DNA from: Bacteroidota bacterium
GTDB lineage: Bacteria; Bacteroidota; Bacteroidia; Bacteroidales; B18-G4
Direction: 5' to 3'
Length of the DNA stretch: 38,379 nt
Assembly (NCBI GenBank): GCA_018831055.1
Contig: JAHJRE010000139.1
Location: 1 to 38,379, forward strand
Numbering within the stretch: the first letter of the stretch is position 1; every line of letters begins with the position of its first letter. Below, in pieces: positions 23,883 to 34,162 of the stretch. The translations under genes and the position numbers were made by a program. Under the pieces are notes generated by a model, which saw only the letters and a program-made list of their open reading frames with translations, made no database searches and was not told the origin of the DNA.

Positions 23883-24143
23883 GAAATTATAGCTTGCTCA
23901 ATACTAAAGTTTTAGGGAGACCAGGTGTTGAAAAATGGTTTGGGAATGCGTGGTTTTTGCGTGAAAATCTTTAATAAAAGCATATTTTAGATGAAGATAT
24001 TTAAAATAGATATTGACTTTAATAGTAAATGGATACCTCTTTTGACAAGTTTTAATAATAGTAAAGGCTTGTTGAAATTTGCAAATGTTGAACCGAAACG
24101 GAAAAGGATTAACCTGTCAGGGACGAGTTCTCCTTAACAAACG

Positions 24144-24205
24144 CTGTCAGGTCCTGCGGATGCTGACAGGTTTGCATCCCGGCAGCACCCGGAGGGTATG
24201 TCGGG
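24144..24205. repeat. Two adjacent REP-like palindromes
   Basis: CTGTCAG (24144-24150) pairs with CTGACAG (24163-24169) around GTCCTGCGGA. Next to it CCCGGCAGCACCC (24178-24190) pairs imperfectly with GGGTATGTCGGG (24194-24205). Both share the 'GGCAG/GTCAG - CC - xxx - GG - CTGxC' design with the hairpin at 34098-34134, so they look like members of one dispersed palindromic family. Confidence 0.5.
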
Positions 24206-24296
24206 CAGGAAGGAAGTAGGAAGGAAATAAGATTGGATAGGGCAGGTTGGAACTCATCCGATGATTATTGAAATCGCCGTGATGCCCAAATTTATT

Positions 24297-24304
24297 TAAC
24301 TTTG
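24297..24304 (+). promoter_or_regulatory. Possible -7 promoter element for leuS
   Basis: TAACTTTG matches the Bacteroidota TAnnTTTG consensus and ends 26 bases before the leuS ATG. The nearest upstream TTG (24268-24270) is 26 bases away, longer than usual. Confidence 0.4.
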
Positions 24305-24330
24305 CAACTTTCCAAAAAGAAAGTTGCGTA

Positions 24331-27117
24331 ATGGACTATAACCACAGGGAAATAGAGGCTAAATGGCAGAAATACTGGAGTGAGAACCAGACCTTCCGGG
24401 CGTATAACCGATCCGGCAAACCCAAATACTATGTTCTCGATATGTTTCCGTATCCTTCAGGAGCCGGACTTCATGTTGGTCATCCTCTGGGCTATATTGC
24501 TTCTGACATATACTCGCGATATATGCGTCACCGGGGTTATAACGTTCTCCACCCCATGGGCTACGATGCTTATGGTTTGCCGGCCGAGCAGTATGCTATC
24601 CAAACCGGCACACACCCTCAGGTCACAACCTTCAAAAATATCGACCGTTACCGGGAGCAGCTCGACAAGATTGGCTTTTCCTTCGACTGGAGCAGGGAGG
24701 TAAGAACCTGCGACCCGAAATATTATAAATGGACACAATGGACCTTCATCCAGCTTTTCCATCACTGGTACAACAACAGTACCGGCAGGGCGGAGCCCAT
24801 CGATGTCCTGATCGGGTTATTTGAGAAAGAGGGCAACAGCGGTATTGATGCTGCCTGCGGCACTGTTGAGCCTTTCACTGCTGATGAGTGGCAGGGTTAT
24901 AGCATACGTGAACAACAGGATATCCTCATGAACTACCGTCTGGCATACCTATCCGACACCTGGGTCAACTGGTGCCCTGCCCTGGGTACGGTACTGGCCA
25001 ACGATGAGGTCAAAGACGGTTTTTCGGAGCGCGGAGGGCATCCGGTGGAGAGAAAGCTGATGAAACAGTGGTCGTTGCGTATCTCGGCCTATGCCCAGAG
25101 GCTGTTGGACGGGCTGGAGCGTATCGATTGGTTTGACAGCCTGAAAGAGGTGCAGCGCAACTGGATTGGCCGTTCTGAAGGAGCATCGGTCAATTTCAGG
25201 ATAGACGGGCATCCGGATAAGCTGCTGGAAGTATTCACCACCCGGCCCGACACTCTTTTTGGTGCAACATTCATGGTTCTGGCGCCGGAACATGAGTGGG
25301 CAGAAGAGATTACTACGAAGGACAAAAGCAACGAAGTAAGCGAATACATAGCCTGGGCCAGGAACCGTTCAGAGCGTGAGCGTCTGACCGAGGTCAAAAA
25401 AATTACCGGTGTCTTCACGGGAGCCTACGGGATCAATCCCCTGAACGGTGCCAAACTGCCCATCTGGATAGCCGATTATGTGCTTTCCGGCTATGGAACC
25501 GGCGCCATCATGGCCGTACCGGGCCACGACAGCCGCGACTTTGCCTTTGCCAGGCATTTCCGTTTGCCCATCATACAGGTAGTTTCACGAAAAGGCGAAG
25601 AGCCCTCCGATCCCTCTTCCTGGGAAGAATCTTATGACGCAAAAGAGGGTGTTATGATCAACTCGGGGTTTATTAACGGGATGGAGGTGATGGATGCCAT
25701 CCGGGCTACTATTACAAAACTGGAGGCAAACGGCACGGGGTACGGACAGGTGAATTTCCGCCTGCGGGATGCCATCTTCAGCAGGCAACGCTACTGGGGT
25801 GAACCCTTCCCGGTCTATTACAAAGACGGTATCCCTTACACGCTCGACGAAAGCGAACTTCCGCTCGAACTACCCGAGGTAGACAAATACCTTCCTACCG
25901 AAAAAGGCGAGCCCCCGCTGGCACGTGCCAAAAACTGGGTCAACAAAGACGGCTACCCGCTGGAAACCAATACCATGCCCGGATTTGCAGGATCCAGCGC
26001 ATATTATTACCGTTATATGGACCCCTGGAACGATCAGGAATACTTTTCGAAAGAAGCCAATGAATACTGGCAGGATGTAGATCTGTATATCGGAGGTGAT
26101 GAGCATGGAACCGGGCACCTTATTTATGCCCGTTTCTGGAGCATGTTCCTTTACGACATCGGGCTGGCCTGCAAGGAGGAGCCCTTTAAAAAACTCATCA
26201 ACCAGGGGAAGATACAGGGCCGCTCCAGCCTGGTTTACAGGATCAAGGGCACAAACACCTTCGTGTCTTTCAATCTGAGAAAAGATCACGACACCGTGGC
26301 ACAGCATGTCGACATCGGCCTGGTTCATAACGATGAACTCGACCTGGAAGGTTTCAAAAAATGGATGCCCGATCTCAAAGATGCAGACTTCATCCTGGAA
26401 GACGGTAAATATATCTGCGGCTGGGAGATCGAAAAAATGTCGAAATCCAAACATAATGTAGTAAATCCTGATGAGTTGATCGGGCAATACGGAGCCGACA
26501 CCCTGCGGCTGTATGAGATGTTCCTGGGCCCCCTGGAACACCATAAACCCTGGGATACACAAGGGATTGAAGGTGTGTTCCGCTTCCTGAAAAAACTGTG
26601 GAGGCTGTTTTACGACGAACATGGTAATTTTAAGGTGAACGACAACGAACCTGTTGCCGCTGAGCTCAAAGCACTTCATCTGACTATTAAAAAGGTCAGG
26701 CAGGATATTGAGCGTTTCTCCTTTAACACCGCTGTGAGCACTTTCATGATCTGTGTCAACGAGCTAACCGATCTCAAATGCCATAAGCGCGCCATCCTGG
26801 AACCCCTGGTAATATTGCTTTCACCCTATGCCCCGCATATTGCGGAGGAGCTATGGAACCGGATGGGGCACCAGGTAACCCTTGAATATGAGCCATATCC
26901 CGACTATAACAACCAATACCTCGAAGAAAGCACCTTCACGTATCCCGTATCGTTCAACGGGAAGCTCAGGTTTAAACTGGAACTGCCTGTGGATATGCCC
27001 GGGGAAGAGATAGAGAAGCAGGTTAAAGCTGCACCCGAAGCCGAACGATGGCTAAGCGGGAAGGAGCCGAAAAAAATCATTGTGGTACCGAACAAGATCA
27101 TCAACGTGGTGGTTTAA
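24331..27117 (+). CDS. leuS: Leucyl-tRNA synthetase
   Basis: 928 residues. This class I aminoacyl-tRNA synthetase charges tRNA-Leu in the cytoplasm. The HIGH motif is HVGH (48-51) within [18 protein letters not shown], and the KMSKS motif is at 702-706, followed by [20 protein letters not shown]. The CP1 editing domain is present, with [19 protein letters not shown] and [15 protein letters not shown] including the conserved Asp that clears mischarged tRNA. Two lineage insertions stand out: one around residues 150-200 ([20 protein letters not shown]) and one before KMSKS ([20 protein letters not shown]), both compatible with Bacteroidota LeuRS. It ends 44 bases before the DUF3108 gene. Confidence 0.98.
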   Translation: MDYNHREIEAKWQKYWSENQTFRAYNRSGKPKYYVLDMFPYPSGAGLHVGHPLGYIASDIYSRYMRHRGYNVLHPMGYDAYGLPAEQYAIQTGTHPQVTTFKNIDRYREQLDKIGFSFDWSREVRTCDPKYYKWTQWTFIQLFHHWYNNSTGRAEPIDVLIGLFEKEGNSGIDAACGTVEPFTADEWQGYSIREQQDILMNYRLAYLSDTWVNWCPALGTVLANDEVKDGFSERGGHPVERKLMKQWSLRISAYAQRLLDGLERIDWFDSLKEVQRNWIGRSEGASVNFRIDGHPDKLLEVFTTRPDTLFGATFMVLAPEHEWAEEITTKDKSNEVSEYIAWARNRSERERLTEVKKITGVFTGAYGINPLNGAKLPIWIADYVLSGYGTGAIMAVPGHDSRDFAFARHFRLPIIQVVSRKGEEPSDPSSWEESYDAKEGVMINSGFINGMEVMDAIRATITKLEANGTGYGQVNFRLRDAIFSRQRYWGEPFPVYYKDGIPYTLDESELPLELPEVDKYLPTEKGEPPLARAKNWVNKDGYPLETNTMPGFAGSSAYYYRYMDPWNDQEYFSKEANEYWQDVDLYIGGDEHGTGHLIYARFWSMFLYDIGLACKEEPFKKLINQGKIQGRSSLVYRIKGTNTFVSFNLRKDHDTVAQHVDIGLVHNDELDLEGFKKWMPDLKDADFILEDGKYICGWEIEKMSKSKHNVVNPDELIGQYGADTLRLYEMFLGPLEHHKPWDTQGIEGVFRFLKKLWRLFYDEHGNFKVNDNEPVAAELKALHLTIKKVRQDIERFSFNTAVSTFMICVNELTDLKCHKRAILEPLVILLSPYAPHIAEELWNRMGHQVTLEYEPYPDYNNQYLEESTFTYPVSFNGKLRFKLELPVDMPGEEIEKQVKAAPEAERWLSGKEPKKIIVVPNKIINVVV

Positions 27118-27161
27118 TATTTGGCACAGTTTTCGATTCAAGAATACTAACGCCCTTTCCT

Positions 27162-27971
27162 ATGATAAAAAAAACATTGAAGGCCCTGGCTCTTGCACTG
27201 GGTTTTATCGTTTGTTTTTCAGCCTCATCGCCCGAACCCGATCTGCGCAGGATCGCAGATGCACCCTTCCAACGCGGTGAGGTCGGCAGTTACCGTGTTT
27301 TCTATGATTCCTGGCTCACCGCGGGGATCACCGCGGGTGTAGGCACCATTTCCATCCTCGATGAAAAGGAAAAGATCAATGGGAGGGAAACCTATCATAT
27401 CAAGGTGGAGGCCAGGTCGGTAGGGATGTTCAACTGGTTCTTCAAAGTGCGTGATATCTATGAATCGTGGGTGGATACCGAAGCCATCATGCCCTGGAAG
27501 TTTTATCGTTATCAGCACGAAGGTGGTTACAAACGCGAAGAGACCATCGAGATCAACCAATATGAGCAATGGGCGCAAAGCGAGCGTAAAAAAGTGAAAA
27601 CGCCGCCTTATATTCAGGATATCGTTTCCGGATTTTATTACATGCGTACCCTGGATTTCAGCCACGTACAGCCGGAACAAGTCTTTCCCATCGACTTCAT
27701 CCTCGACGATTCCGTCTACCATTCGCGGGTGATATACCAGGGTAAGGAGATCGTGGAAACAAGGATGGGAAGGTTCCGTTGCCTGAAGTTTAAACCCATG
27801 GTAGCGCAGGGTGAGGTCTTTGACGAACCATACCCCATGACCCTATGGGTGACCGACGACAGGAACCATGTGCCTGTGCTCGGGAAATCGGCTGTAATCG
27901 TCGGATCCATCAAAATCGAACTTACTGATATCAAAGGACTGAAATATCCTATGGAAGCCAAACTGGATTGA
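27162..27971 (+). CDS. DUF3108 family exported protein
   Basis: 269 residues from ATG 27162. The frame also opens further upstream inside leuS, but this ATG gives a clean signal peptide (MIKKTLKALALALGFIVCFS). The mature protein is beta-rich and typical of DUF3108: GEVGSYRVFYDSWLTAGI, INGRETYHIKVEARSVGMFN, FFKVRDIYESWVDTEAIMPW and a final LWVTDDRNHVPVLGK strand pair. The family is periplasmic or outer-membrane associated and of unsettled function. In Bacteroidota it often stands near cell-envelope genes; here the alpha-2-macroglobulin-like gene follows after 23 bases, suggesting co-expression. Confidence 0.9.
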   Translation: MIKKTLKALALALGFIVCFSASSPEPDLRRIADAPFQRGEVGSYRVFYDSWLTAGITAGVGTISILDEKEKINGRETYHIKVEARSVGMFNWFFKVRDIYESWVDTEAIMPWKFYRYQHEGGYKREETIEINQYEQWAQSERKKVKTPPYIQDIVSGFYYMRTLDFSHVQPEQVFPIDFILDDSVYHSRVIYQGKEIVETRMGRFRCLKFKPMVAQGEVFDEPYPMTLWVTDDRNHVPVLGKSAVIVGSIKIELTDIKGLKYPMEAKLD

Positions 27972-27994
27972 CTTCCTGAAAAACAAAACACTTT

Positions 27995-30900
27995 ATGAGA
28001 ACAAAACTTTTCATTTTTATTGCCCTTATCAGCATCATGTTGCTGGGATCGGCATTCACAAGCAACAGGAATTCTTCATCAAATAATATTGTAATGCAAG
28101 ACGATGATTACGCCGGTTTATGGAAAGAGGTCGAGGCCCTCAGCAATAAAGGGCTTCCCAGGTCGGCCCTCGACCTGGTGGAAAAGATCCTTGAAAAAGC
28201 CGCTTTCGAAAATAATTACGCTCAATACCTGAAAGCCACGCTGTACAAGCTTAAGCTACAGTCGGACTTTGAAGAGGATTACCTTCCCAAAGCCATACGG
28301 GAGGTACAGGATGAGGCCGGCAAGGCCGGCGAACCGGTGAAACAGATACTTCATTCCGTCCTGGCTGAGTTATACTATGGCTATTATCAGGTCAACCGTT
28401 ACCGTTTCCTGGAAAGAAGCGTCACAACAGGAATGGAGCAGGATGACATTGAAACGTGGGATCTGAAGAAGATCATGGAGGAGATCACCGGAAATTACCT
28501 GGCATCGCTGGATAATGCGGATTTATTGCAGAAAGTAAAACTGGAAAGCTTTGATCCCATCCTGGAAACCAGGGAGGGATCGAAGAGATTCCGGCCAACC
28601 CTGTACGATTTCCTGGCTAACCGCGCCGCCGACTTCTTCATGAATGATGAAAGCGCTTTGACACGTCCGGGTGAGACTTTCGAGATTGACGACCCCGCTT
28701 ATCTTTCTCCGGCAAGCCAATTCTCCGGGATCCAACTGCACACAAGCGATCCATCGGCCCTCAAATTCTATGCACTGGAGATACTCCAGGATCTTATCCG
28801 CTTTCATCTGAACGACAAAAACCCACAGGCACTTGTCGACGCCGATCTCAAACGGCTGAATTTCGTGAAAGACAACGCCATCTTTGCATACAGCGACAGC
28901 CTTTACGTTGGTGCACTTGAAAAGCTGCGTTCCCAGTATACCCGCGACACAGTTTATGCCGAGGTGAGCTACTTCCTGGCAAAACAATACCTCTCCACCG
29001 GAAGCCAATATCAGCCTTACGGAGAGACGGGAAACCAGTGGGACCTTAAAAAGTCGCTCGATTATTGCGTTCAGGCTTTACAAGCTTTTCCAGGATCTTA
29101 TGGAGCCAGGAACTGCCAGGTTATCAAAGAACAGATACTAAATAAGTCACTTTCCATCACTTCCGGCTACGCCGTACCAGGCGGTGAGCCTTTCCTGGCT
29201 CTTCTTTCATTCAGGAATACCGGCAAGGCCTACTTCCGGATCATTACAATGGATTACAGGGAAGACAAGGAAATCCAGGCGAATTACCGCAGGGAGGCAT
29301 TGATAGAGAAGTACAGGAATTTTGACCCATTGATAGAGTTTTCGGTCGATACCCGTGATCCGGGTGACTACCAGAACCACAAAGCGGAAGTGGCCTTCCC
29401 GGCCCTGCCGGTGGGTTATTATGTCGTCCTTGCCTCGACGGAAGCCGGGTTCAACGCGGGAAGCAGCATAGTCGCCTGGCAATCGTTCTGGGCCAGCGAC
29501 ATAAGCTACCTGAGCCAGAAACCGGAATCGGGCGCCACGGATTTCCATGTGCTGAACCGCACAAGCGGCCACCCAATGGAGAATGTTGAGGTCAAATCGT
29601 GGTTCGAAGAATATGATTACCAAAGCAGGAAATACAACTGGACCGAAGGCCCGTCCTACCGGAGCGACGCCCAGGGTTACTTCAGTATCCCTGCATCAGG
29701 CAGTCAGAGCCGCAGGTTCATGCTGGAGTTTATCAAAGACAAGGATAAAATAGTCACACCCAATTATTTCTACCAGAACCCTACTTACCGCAAACAGGAA
29801 AAAACCATCCTGAAAACCTTCTTCTTCACCGACAGGGCCATATACCGTCCCGGACAAACCGTTTACTTCAAAGGGATCATCCTGGAATACGACGGCAAGG
29901 AATACAGGATCAAATCCGGGGAGCCGACAACAGTGAGTTTCCTCGATGCAAACAACCAGAAAGTGTCGGAACAGACCTTTACCACCGGCGATTACGGGTC
30001 CTTCCACGGTTCTTTCATTGCGCCCATGGGAGTGATGAACGGCAACATGCAGATCAAAGATGCTTACGGAAGCGTTGGTTTTTCCGTTGAAGAATACAAA
30101 CGACCCGCTTTTGAGGTCACATTCGAGCCTTTGCAGGGAACCTATAAGCTCAACGAAACCATCCACCTTACCGGGGAGGCAATGGCCTACGCAGGATTTA
30201 ATCTCGACAATGCCAGGGTAAGCTACCGGGTTACACGTCAGGCCAATTTCCCTTACTGGCGCTGGTGGTATGGCTACTTTCCGCAGTCGCAGGTGACCGA
30301 GATTGTTAACGGTGAGACATCTACGGATAAGAATGGGCAATTCCACATCGATTTCAAGGCCATTCCGGATTACTCGGTAAATACCAGGTACAAACCGGTG
30401 TTTACCTATAACATAACGGCCAGCGTTACGGACATCAACGGGGAAACACACGAAAACACCACCACGGTAAGTGTCGGCGCCACGGCCATGATCGTGGAAA
30501 TGACCGTTCCTGAGCAGATCATGAAAGAAGATCCGGGAAAGATCCTTTACACCACGCGCAATCTGAACCGGCAAAAAGTGGAAGCCGGGGGTACCATTAA
30601 GGTCCAACTGCTGAAATCGCCCGAAAAGCCTCTCAGGCAAAGGGAATGGGATCGGCCCGACATTTTCCTGATGAGCAGGGACGAATTCTCCAAAAAATAC
30701 CCGAAAGACATCTACGACAATGAGAACGATCCCTCCACCTGGGAAACGGAAGAGGAAATTATGAGTCTTTCCTTTTCCTCCGGTCGCGATTCCATCCTGG
30801 ATCTTAGTCCTGCAAAACAGTGGAAAACAGGCAAATACCGTATCGTATTAACGGCAAAAGATGCCTTTGGCGAAGAGATCCGGGAAGAGCGATTTTTCAC

Positions 30901-33900
30901 GCTCTATTCAACAACAGCAACCGGGCTTCCGCTTCCTGCCCTGAACTGGTTTGCCATGCACCAGGAATCCGGTGAACCGGGCGAGAGCATATCCCTGTAT
31001 ATCGGTAGCTCGGAAAAGAGTGTTAAAGTCATTTTTGAAGTCCTCAGGGGCGGTGAGGTCAGCAGGAAAGAGTTCATCACCCTCAGCAACGGGCAGAAAA
31101 ATATATCTATTCCCATCCTGGAAGAGGACAGGGGTAATTTTGCCATCAACCTTACCTATGTTTTATGGAACCGTAGTTTCCAGGAACAACGCGTGATCAG
31201 GGTGCCCTATACCAACAAGGAACTGGAGATGGAATTTGCCACCTTCAGGAACAAACTATTACCCGGGCAACAGGAAGAATGGCAGATCAGGATACGCGAC
31301 AGCAAAGGTGAAAAGGTAGCTGCCGAGATGCTTGCTGCCATGTATGACGCTTCGCTGGATGCCTTCCGGGTCAATCAATGGTCGTTTTCGTTGTATGCCC
31401 AGCGCTATTTCTTCCCGGGCTGGAACGAGCGTGATGCTTTTACGACCCGTAACAGTCAGACTTACAGTCCTCCCGGAGGCATCGGAGCTGCCCCCGCAAT
31501 CCGTGAATACGATCAGCTAAACTGGTTCGGGTTCCGTTTTTATTCATATCCCTCGCCAATGATGCTGAAGCAGGGACTGCGAAGCACAGCCATGAATGTA
31601 GAAGATGATTTGGCAGCGGGAGCTGCATTGGAAGTATTTGATGGAGAAGGAGGAGAAAAAGGGGAGCCGGAAACAACCGGTATGGAGTCAGCCCCTCCAT
31701 CTGCACCAGAGCCGGAACCACCCTTGCAGATCCGCCGCGACTTCCGGGAAACCGCATTCTTTTTCCCTGATCTGAAGACCAACGAGGAGGGGGATGTCAT
31801 CCTGTCGTTCACCGTTCCCGAGTCGCTTACCCGCTGGAAGATGATGGGGATGGCCTACACACAGGATCTGAAGACCGGCAGGATGGAGAAGGAGGCTGTC
31901 ACTCAGAAAGACCTGATGGTGATCCCCAATCCCCCCAGGTTTTTCAGGCAGGGCGACCGCATGGATTTCAGCGCCAAGGTTGTCAATTTATCGGATAAGA
32001 CCCTGGAGGGGATGGCAAAGCTGGAGTTCTTCGATGCCATCACCATGAAACCATTACAGATCTTCGCAGGCGATGCAGAAACGCGCACCTTCAGCGTCAG
32101 CAAAGGAAACAGCCAGGCTCTTTCCTGGGAGATAAGCATACCCGGGAACCTTTCCATGCTTACCTACCGCATTGTAGCCACCGCCCGCAACTTCAGCGAC
32201 GGGGAAGAAAAGGCCATACCTGTGCTGACCAACCGCATGCTGGTGACAGAAACCATGCCTATGCCGGTGAACGGCAAGGAGACCAAAGCGTTTACCTTTG
32301 AAAAGCTGGTGAAGCAGGAATCCAAAACATCAGGAAACTACGGCCTGACACTGGAGTTCACTTCCAATCCGGCCTGGTATGCCATACAGGCTCTTCCCTA
32401 CCTGACGGAATATCCCTACGAATGTTCCGAGCAGATATTCAGCCGTTATTATGCCAACAGCATTGCATCGCATATCGCCAATTCCGACCCGAAGATCCGG
32501 AGGGTTTTCGACAGTTGGAAAAGCCTCACACCGGATGCCCTGCAGTCGAACCTCGAGAAGAACCAGGAATTGAAAACGGCTGTTCTGGAGGCCACACCCT
32601 GGGTTCTGCAGGCAAAGAACGAGACGGAACGCAAGCAAAGGATAGGGTTGCTGTTCGACCTCAGCCATATGGCATCCGGACTGAGATCGGCCCTGGGCAA
32701 GCTACAGCAGGCACAGTTGCCCAATGGCGGATGGCCCTGGTTTGAAGGCATGAAGGATAACCGTTACATCACCCAGCACATGGTAACCGGGTTCGGCCAT
32801 CTCGATCACCTGGGCGTGACAGAGATCCGCAATGATGCAGCCACCTGGAACATGCTGACCAAAGCAGTATTCTACCTTGACGACCGTATGCGTGAAGACT
32901 ATGAAGACATCAGTAAGAATTTTGAGAAATTCAGGGAAGAACAGCATATCGGAAGGTTGCAGATACAGTATCTGTATGCGAGAAGCTATTTCCTGGAAGA
33001 CATCAAACTCAGCAAACGGAATGAGGAAGCATTTGCCTATTTCAGGGAGCAGGCCAAGACATACTGGTTGAAGCAGGATAAGTATATGCAGGGCATGATA
33101 GCACTTGCCATGAACCGTCTGGGTGTGAAATCGTTGCCGTCGGAGATCATAGCCTCATTGAAGGAGCACGCCCTGTATGACGATGAGATGGGCATGTACT
33201 GGAGGAAAGAAGGTGGATACTACTGGTATGAAGCCCCGGTAGAGACACAGGCATTGATGATCGAAGCCTTTGATGAGGTGGCCCATGATATGATATCGGT
33301 GGAGAAGATGAAGATCTGGCTGCTGAAGCAAAAGCAGACCCAGGACTGGGAGACCACCAAAGCCACGACAGAAGCCTGTTATGCTTTGCTGCTCCGTGGC
33401 AGCGACCTGTTGGCCAGCGATGAGCTTGTTGAAATTAAGGTAGGGGATAAGGTATTTGATCCCGGGAAGATGGATGGCGTGCAGGTGGAAGCCGGCACGG
33501 GATATTTCCAGACATCCTGGATGGGAGGAGACATTAGCCCGGAGATGGGCCATGTCACCGTGACGAAAAAAGACGAAGGCATTGCCTGGGGAGCCATGTA
33601 CTGGCAGTATTTCGAGGATCTCGACAGGATCACCCCGGCAAAGACACCCTTGAGCATCAACAAGAAGCTTTTTGTGGAAGAGAACACCAAATCCGGGCCG
33701 GTGATAAGAGCACTTGAGGATGGTGAAACCATCAAGGTGGGCGACAGGATCAAGGTCAGGATAGAGATCAGCAGCGACCGCGACATGGAGTTCATCCATT
33801 TGAAAGACATGCGTGCAGCAGGATTTGAGCCTGTAAATGTATTAAGCGGTTACCGTTACCAGGATGGGCTTGGCTATTATGAATCAACCCTGGATGCTTC

Positions 33901-34066
33901 AACGGATTTCTTCATCGGCTTTTTACCACGCGGAACCTATGTATTCGAGTATCCGTTGGTTGCTTCCCAGGCAGGTGATTTCTCCAACGGGATCACAACC
34001 ATACAATGCATGTATGCCCCGGAGTTCAGCAGTCATTCGGAGGGGATACGAGTTAAGATACAGTGA
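27995..34066 (+). CDS. Large alpha-2-macroglobulin-like envelope protein
   Basis: 2023 residues with an N-terminal signal peptide (MRTKLFIFIALISIMLLGSA). A helical N-terminal region (about 30-380) precedes macroglobulin-type beta-sandwich domains, including TFFFTDRAIYRPGQTVYFKG, the typical MG2 'DRAIYRPGQ' signature, and FSVEEYKRPAFEVTFEP. The bait/linker region is rich in Glu, Pro and Ala (ESAPPSAPEPEPP). The A2M domain has FFPDLKTNEEGDVILSFTVP and ESLTRWKMMGMAYT. The thiolester site is CSEQ with Cys 1477 and Gln 1480 in 'EYPYECSEQIFSRYY', so the reactive bond may form. A helical toroid domain and a final MG domain follow. Such proteins are thought to trap attacking proteases at the cell surface. 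The length is long even for bacterial members but common in Bacteroidota. Confidence 0.93.
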   Translation: MRTKLFIFIALISIMLLGSAFTSNRNSSSNNIVMQDDDYAGLWKEVEALSNKGLPRSALDLVEKILEKAAFENNYAQYLKATLYKLKLQSDFEEDYLPKAIREVQDEAGKAGEPVKQILHSVLAELYYGYYQVNRYRFLERSVTTGMEQDDIETWDLKKIMEEITGNYLASLDNADLLQKVKLESFDPILETREGSKRFRPTLYDFLANRAADFFMNDESALTRPGETFEIDDPAYLSPASQFSGIQLHTSDPSALKFYALEILQDLIRFHLNDKNPQALVDADLKRLNFVKDNAIFAYSDSLYVGALEKLRSQYTRDTVYAEVSYFLAKQYLSTGSQYQPYGETGNQWDLKKSLDYCVQALQAFPGSYGARNCQVIKEQILNKSLSITSGYAVPGGEPFLALLSFRNTGKAYFRIITMDYREDKEIQANYRREALIEKYRNFDPLIEFSVDTRDPGDYQNHKAEVAFPALPVGYYVVLASTEAGFNAGSSIVAWQSFWASDISYLSQKPESGATDFHVLNRTSGHPMENVEVKSWFEEYDYQSRKYNWTEGPSYRSDAQGYFSIPASGSQSRRFMLEFIKDKDKIVTPNYFYQNPTYRKQEKTILKTFFFTDRAIYRPGQTVYFKGIILEYDGKEYRIKSGEPTTVSFLDANNQKVSEQTFTTGDYGSFHGSFIAPMGVMNGNMQIKDAYGSVGFSVEEYKRPAFEVTFEPLQGTYKLNETIHLTGEAMAYAGFNLDNARVSYRVTRQANFPYWRWWYGYFPQSQVTEIVNGETSTDKNGQFHIDFKAIPDYSVNTRYKPVFTYNITASVTDINGETHENTTTVSVGATAMIVEMTVPEQIMKEDPGKILYTTRNLNRQKVEAGGTIKVQLLKSPEKPLRQREWDRPDIFLMSRDEFSKKYPKDIYDNENDPSTWETEEEIMSLSFSSGRDSILDLSPAKQWKTGKYRIVLTAKDAFGEEIREERFFTLYSTTATGLPLPALNWFAMHQESGEPGESISLYIGSSEKSVKVIFEVLRGGEVSRKEFITLSNGQKNISIPILEEDRGNFAINLTYVLWNRSFQEQRVIRVPYTNKELEMEFATFRNKLLPGQQEEWQIRIRDSKGEKVAAEMLAAMYDASLDAFRVNQWSFSLYAQRYFFPGWNERDAFTTRNSQTYSPPGGIGAAPAIREYDQLNWFGFRFYSYPSPMMLKQGLRSTAMNVEDDLAAGAALEVFDGEGGEKGEPETTGMESAPPSAPEPEPPLQIRRDFRETAFFFPDLKTNEEGDVILSFTVPESLTRWKMMGMAYTQDLKTGRMEKEAVTQKDLMVIPNPPRFFRQGDRMDFSAKVVNLSDKTLEGMAKLEFFDAITMKPLQIFAGDAETRTFSVSKGNSQALSWEISIPGNLSMLTYRIVATARNFSDGEEKAIPVLTNRMLVTETMPMPVNGKETKAFTFEKLVKQESKTSGNYGLTLEFTSNPAWYAIQALPYLTEYPYECSEQIFSRYYANSIASHIANSDPKIRRVFDSWKSLTPDALQSNLEKNQELKTAVLEATPWVLQAKNETERKQRIGLLFDLSHMASGLRSALGKLQQAQLPNGGWPWFEGMKDNRYITQHMVTGFGHLDHLGVTEIRNDAATWNMLTKAVFYLDDRMREDYEDISKNFEKFREEQHIGRLQIQYLYARSYFLEDIKLSKRNEEAFAYFREQAKTYWLKQDKYMQGMIALAMNRLGVKSLPSEIIASLKEHALYDDEMGMYWRKEGGYYWYEAPVETQALMIEAFDEVAHDMISVEKMKIWLLKQKQTQDWETTKATTEACYALLLRGSDLLASDELVEIKVGDKVFDPGKMDGVQVEAGTGYFQTSWMGGDISPEMGHVTVTKKDEGIAWGAMYWQYFEDLDRITPAKTPLSINKKLFVEENTKSGPVIRALEDGETIKVGDRIKVRIEISSDRDMEFIHLKDMRAAGFEPVNVLSGYRYQDGLGYYESTLDASTDFFIGFLPRGTYVFEYPLVASQAGDFSNGITTIQCMYAPEFSSHSEGIRVKIQ

Positions 34067-34097
34067 ATTTAAAAGGGACTCCATCCCGTATAACTCT

Positions 34098-34134
34098 TCA
34101 TCGCCGGCAGGTCCTTCGGACGCTGCCGGGATGA
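34098..34134. repeat. REP-like hairpin after the macroglobulin gene
   Basis: TCATC-g-CCGGCAGGTCC pairs with GGAC-g-CTGCCGGGATGA around a TTC loop, with about 16 paired bases and two bulged G. It begins 32 bases after the stop codon at 34066. It has no T-run, so a rho-independent terminator is unlikely; it matches the palindromes at 24144-24205. Confidence 0.55.
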
Positions 34135-34162
34135 TGCTACTTTAAAACCTGTCAGCCTTCAA

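Larger units (their letters stand above)
23829..24330. other. 502-base intergenic region between divergent TIR-cluster and leuS promoters
   Basis: The left part holds the leader and sigma-54 element of the minus-strand operon. Behind it are two AT-rich inverted repeats: CTAAA-gt-TTTAG at 23904-23915, and TATTTTA (23983-23989) with TAAAATA (24002-24008), which are candidate activator sites. The right part holds two REP-like hairpins (24144-24205) and the leuS promoter. No gene was seen. The base composition changes from AT-rich to GC-richer around 24100, which may be the edge of the acquired block. Confidence 0.5.

Noticed and set aside
25870-26679. 269-codon open frame on the minus strand within leuS
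   Set aside because: Complement of a strongly conserved housekeeping gene; no recognisable domain.
29696-30640. 314-codon open frame on the minus strand within the macroglobulin gene
   Set aside because: Shadow caused by GC-rich third positions of the sense gene.
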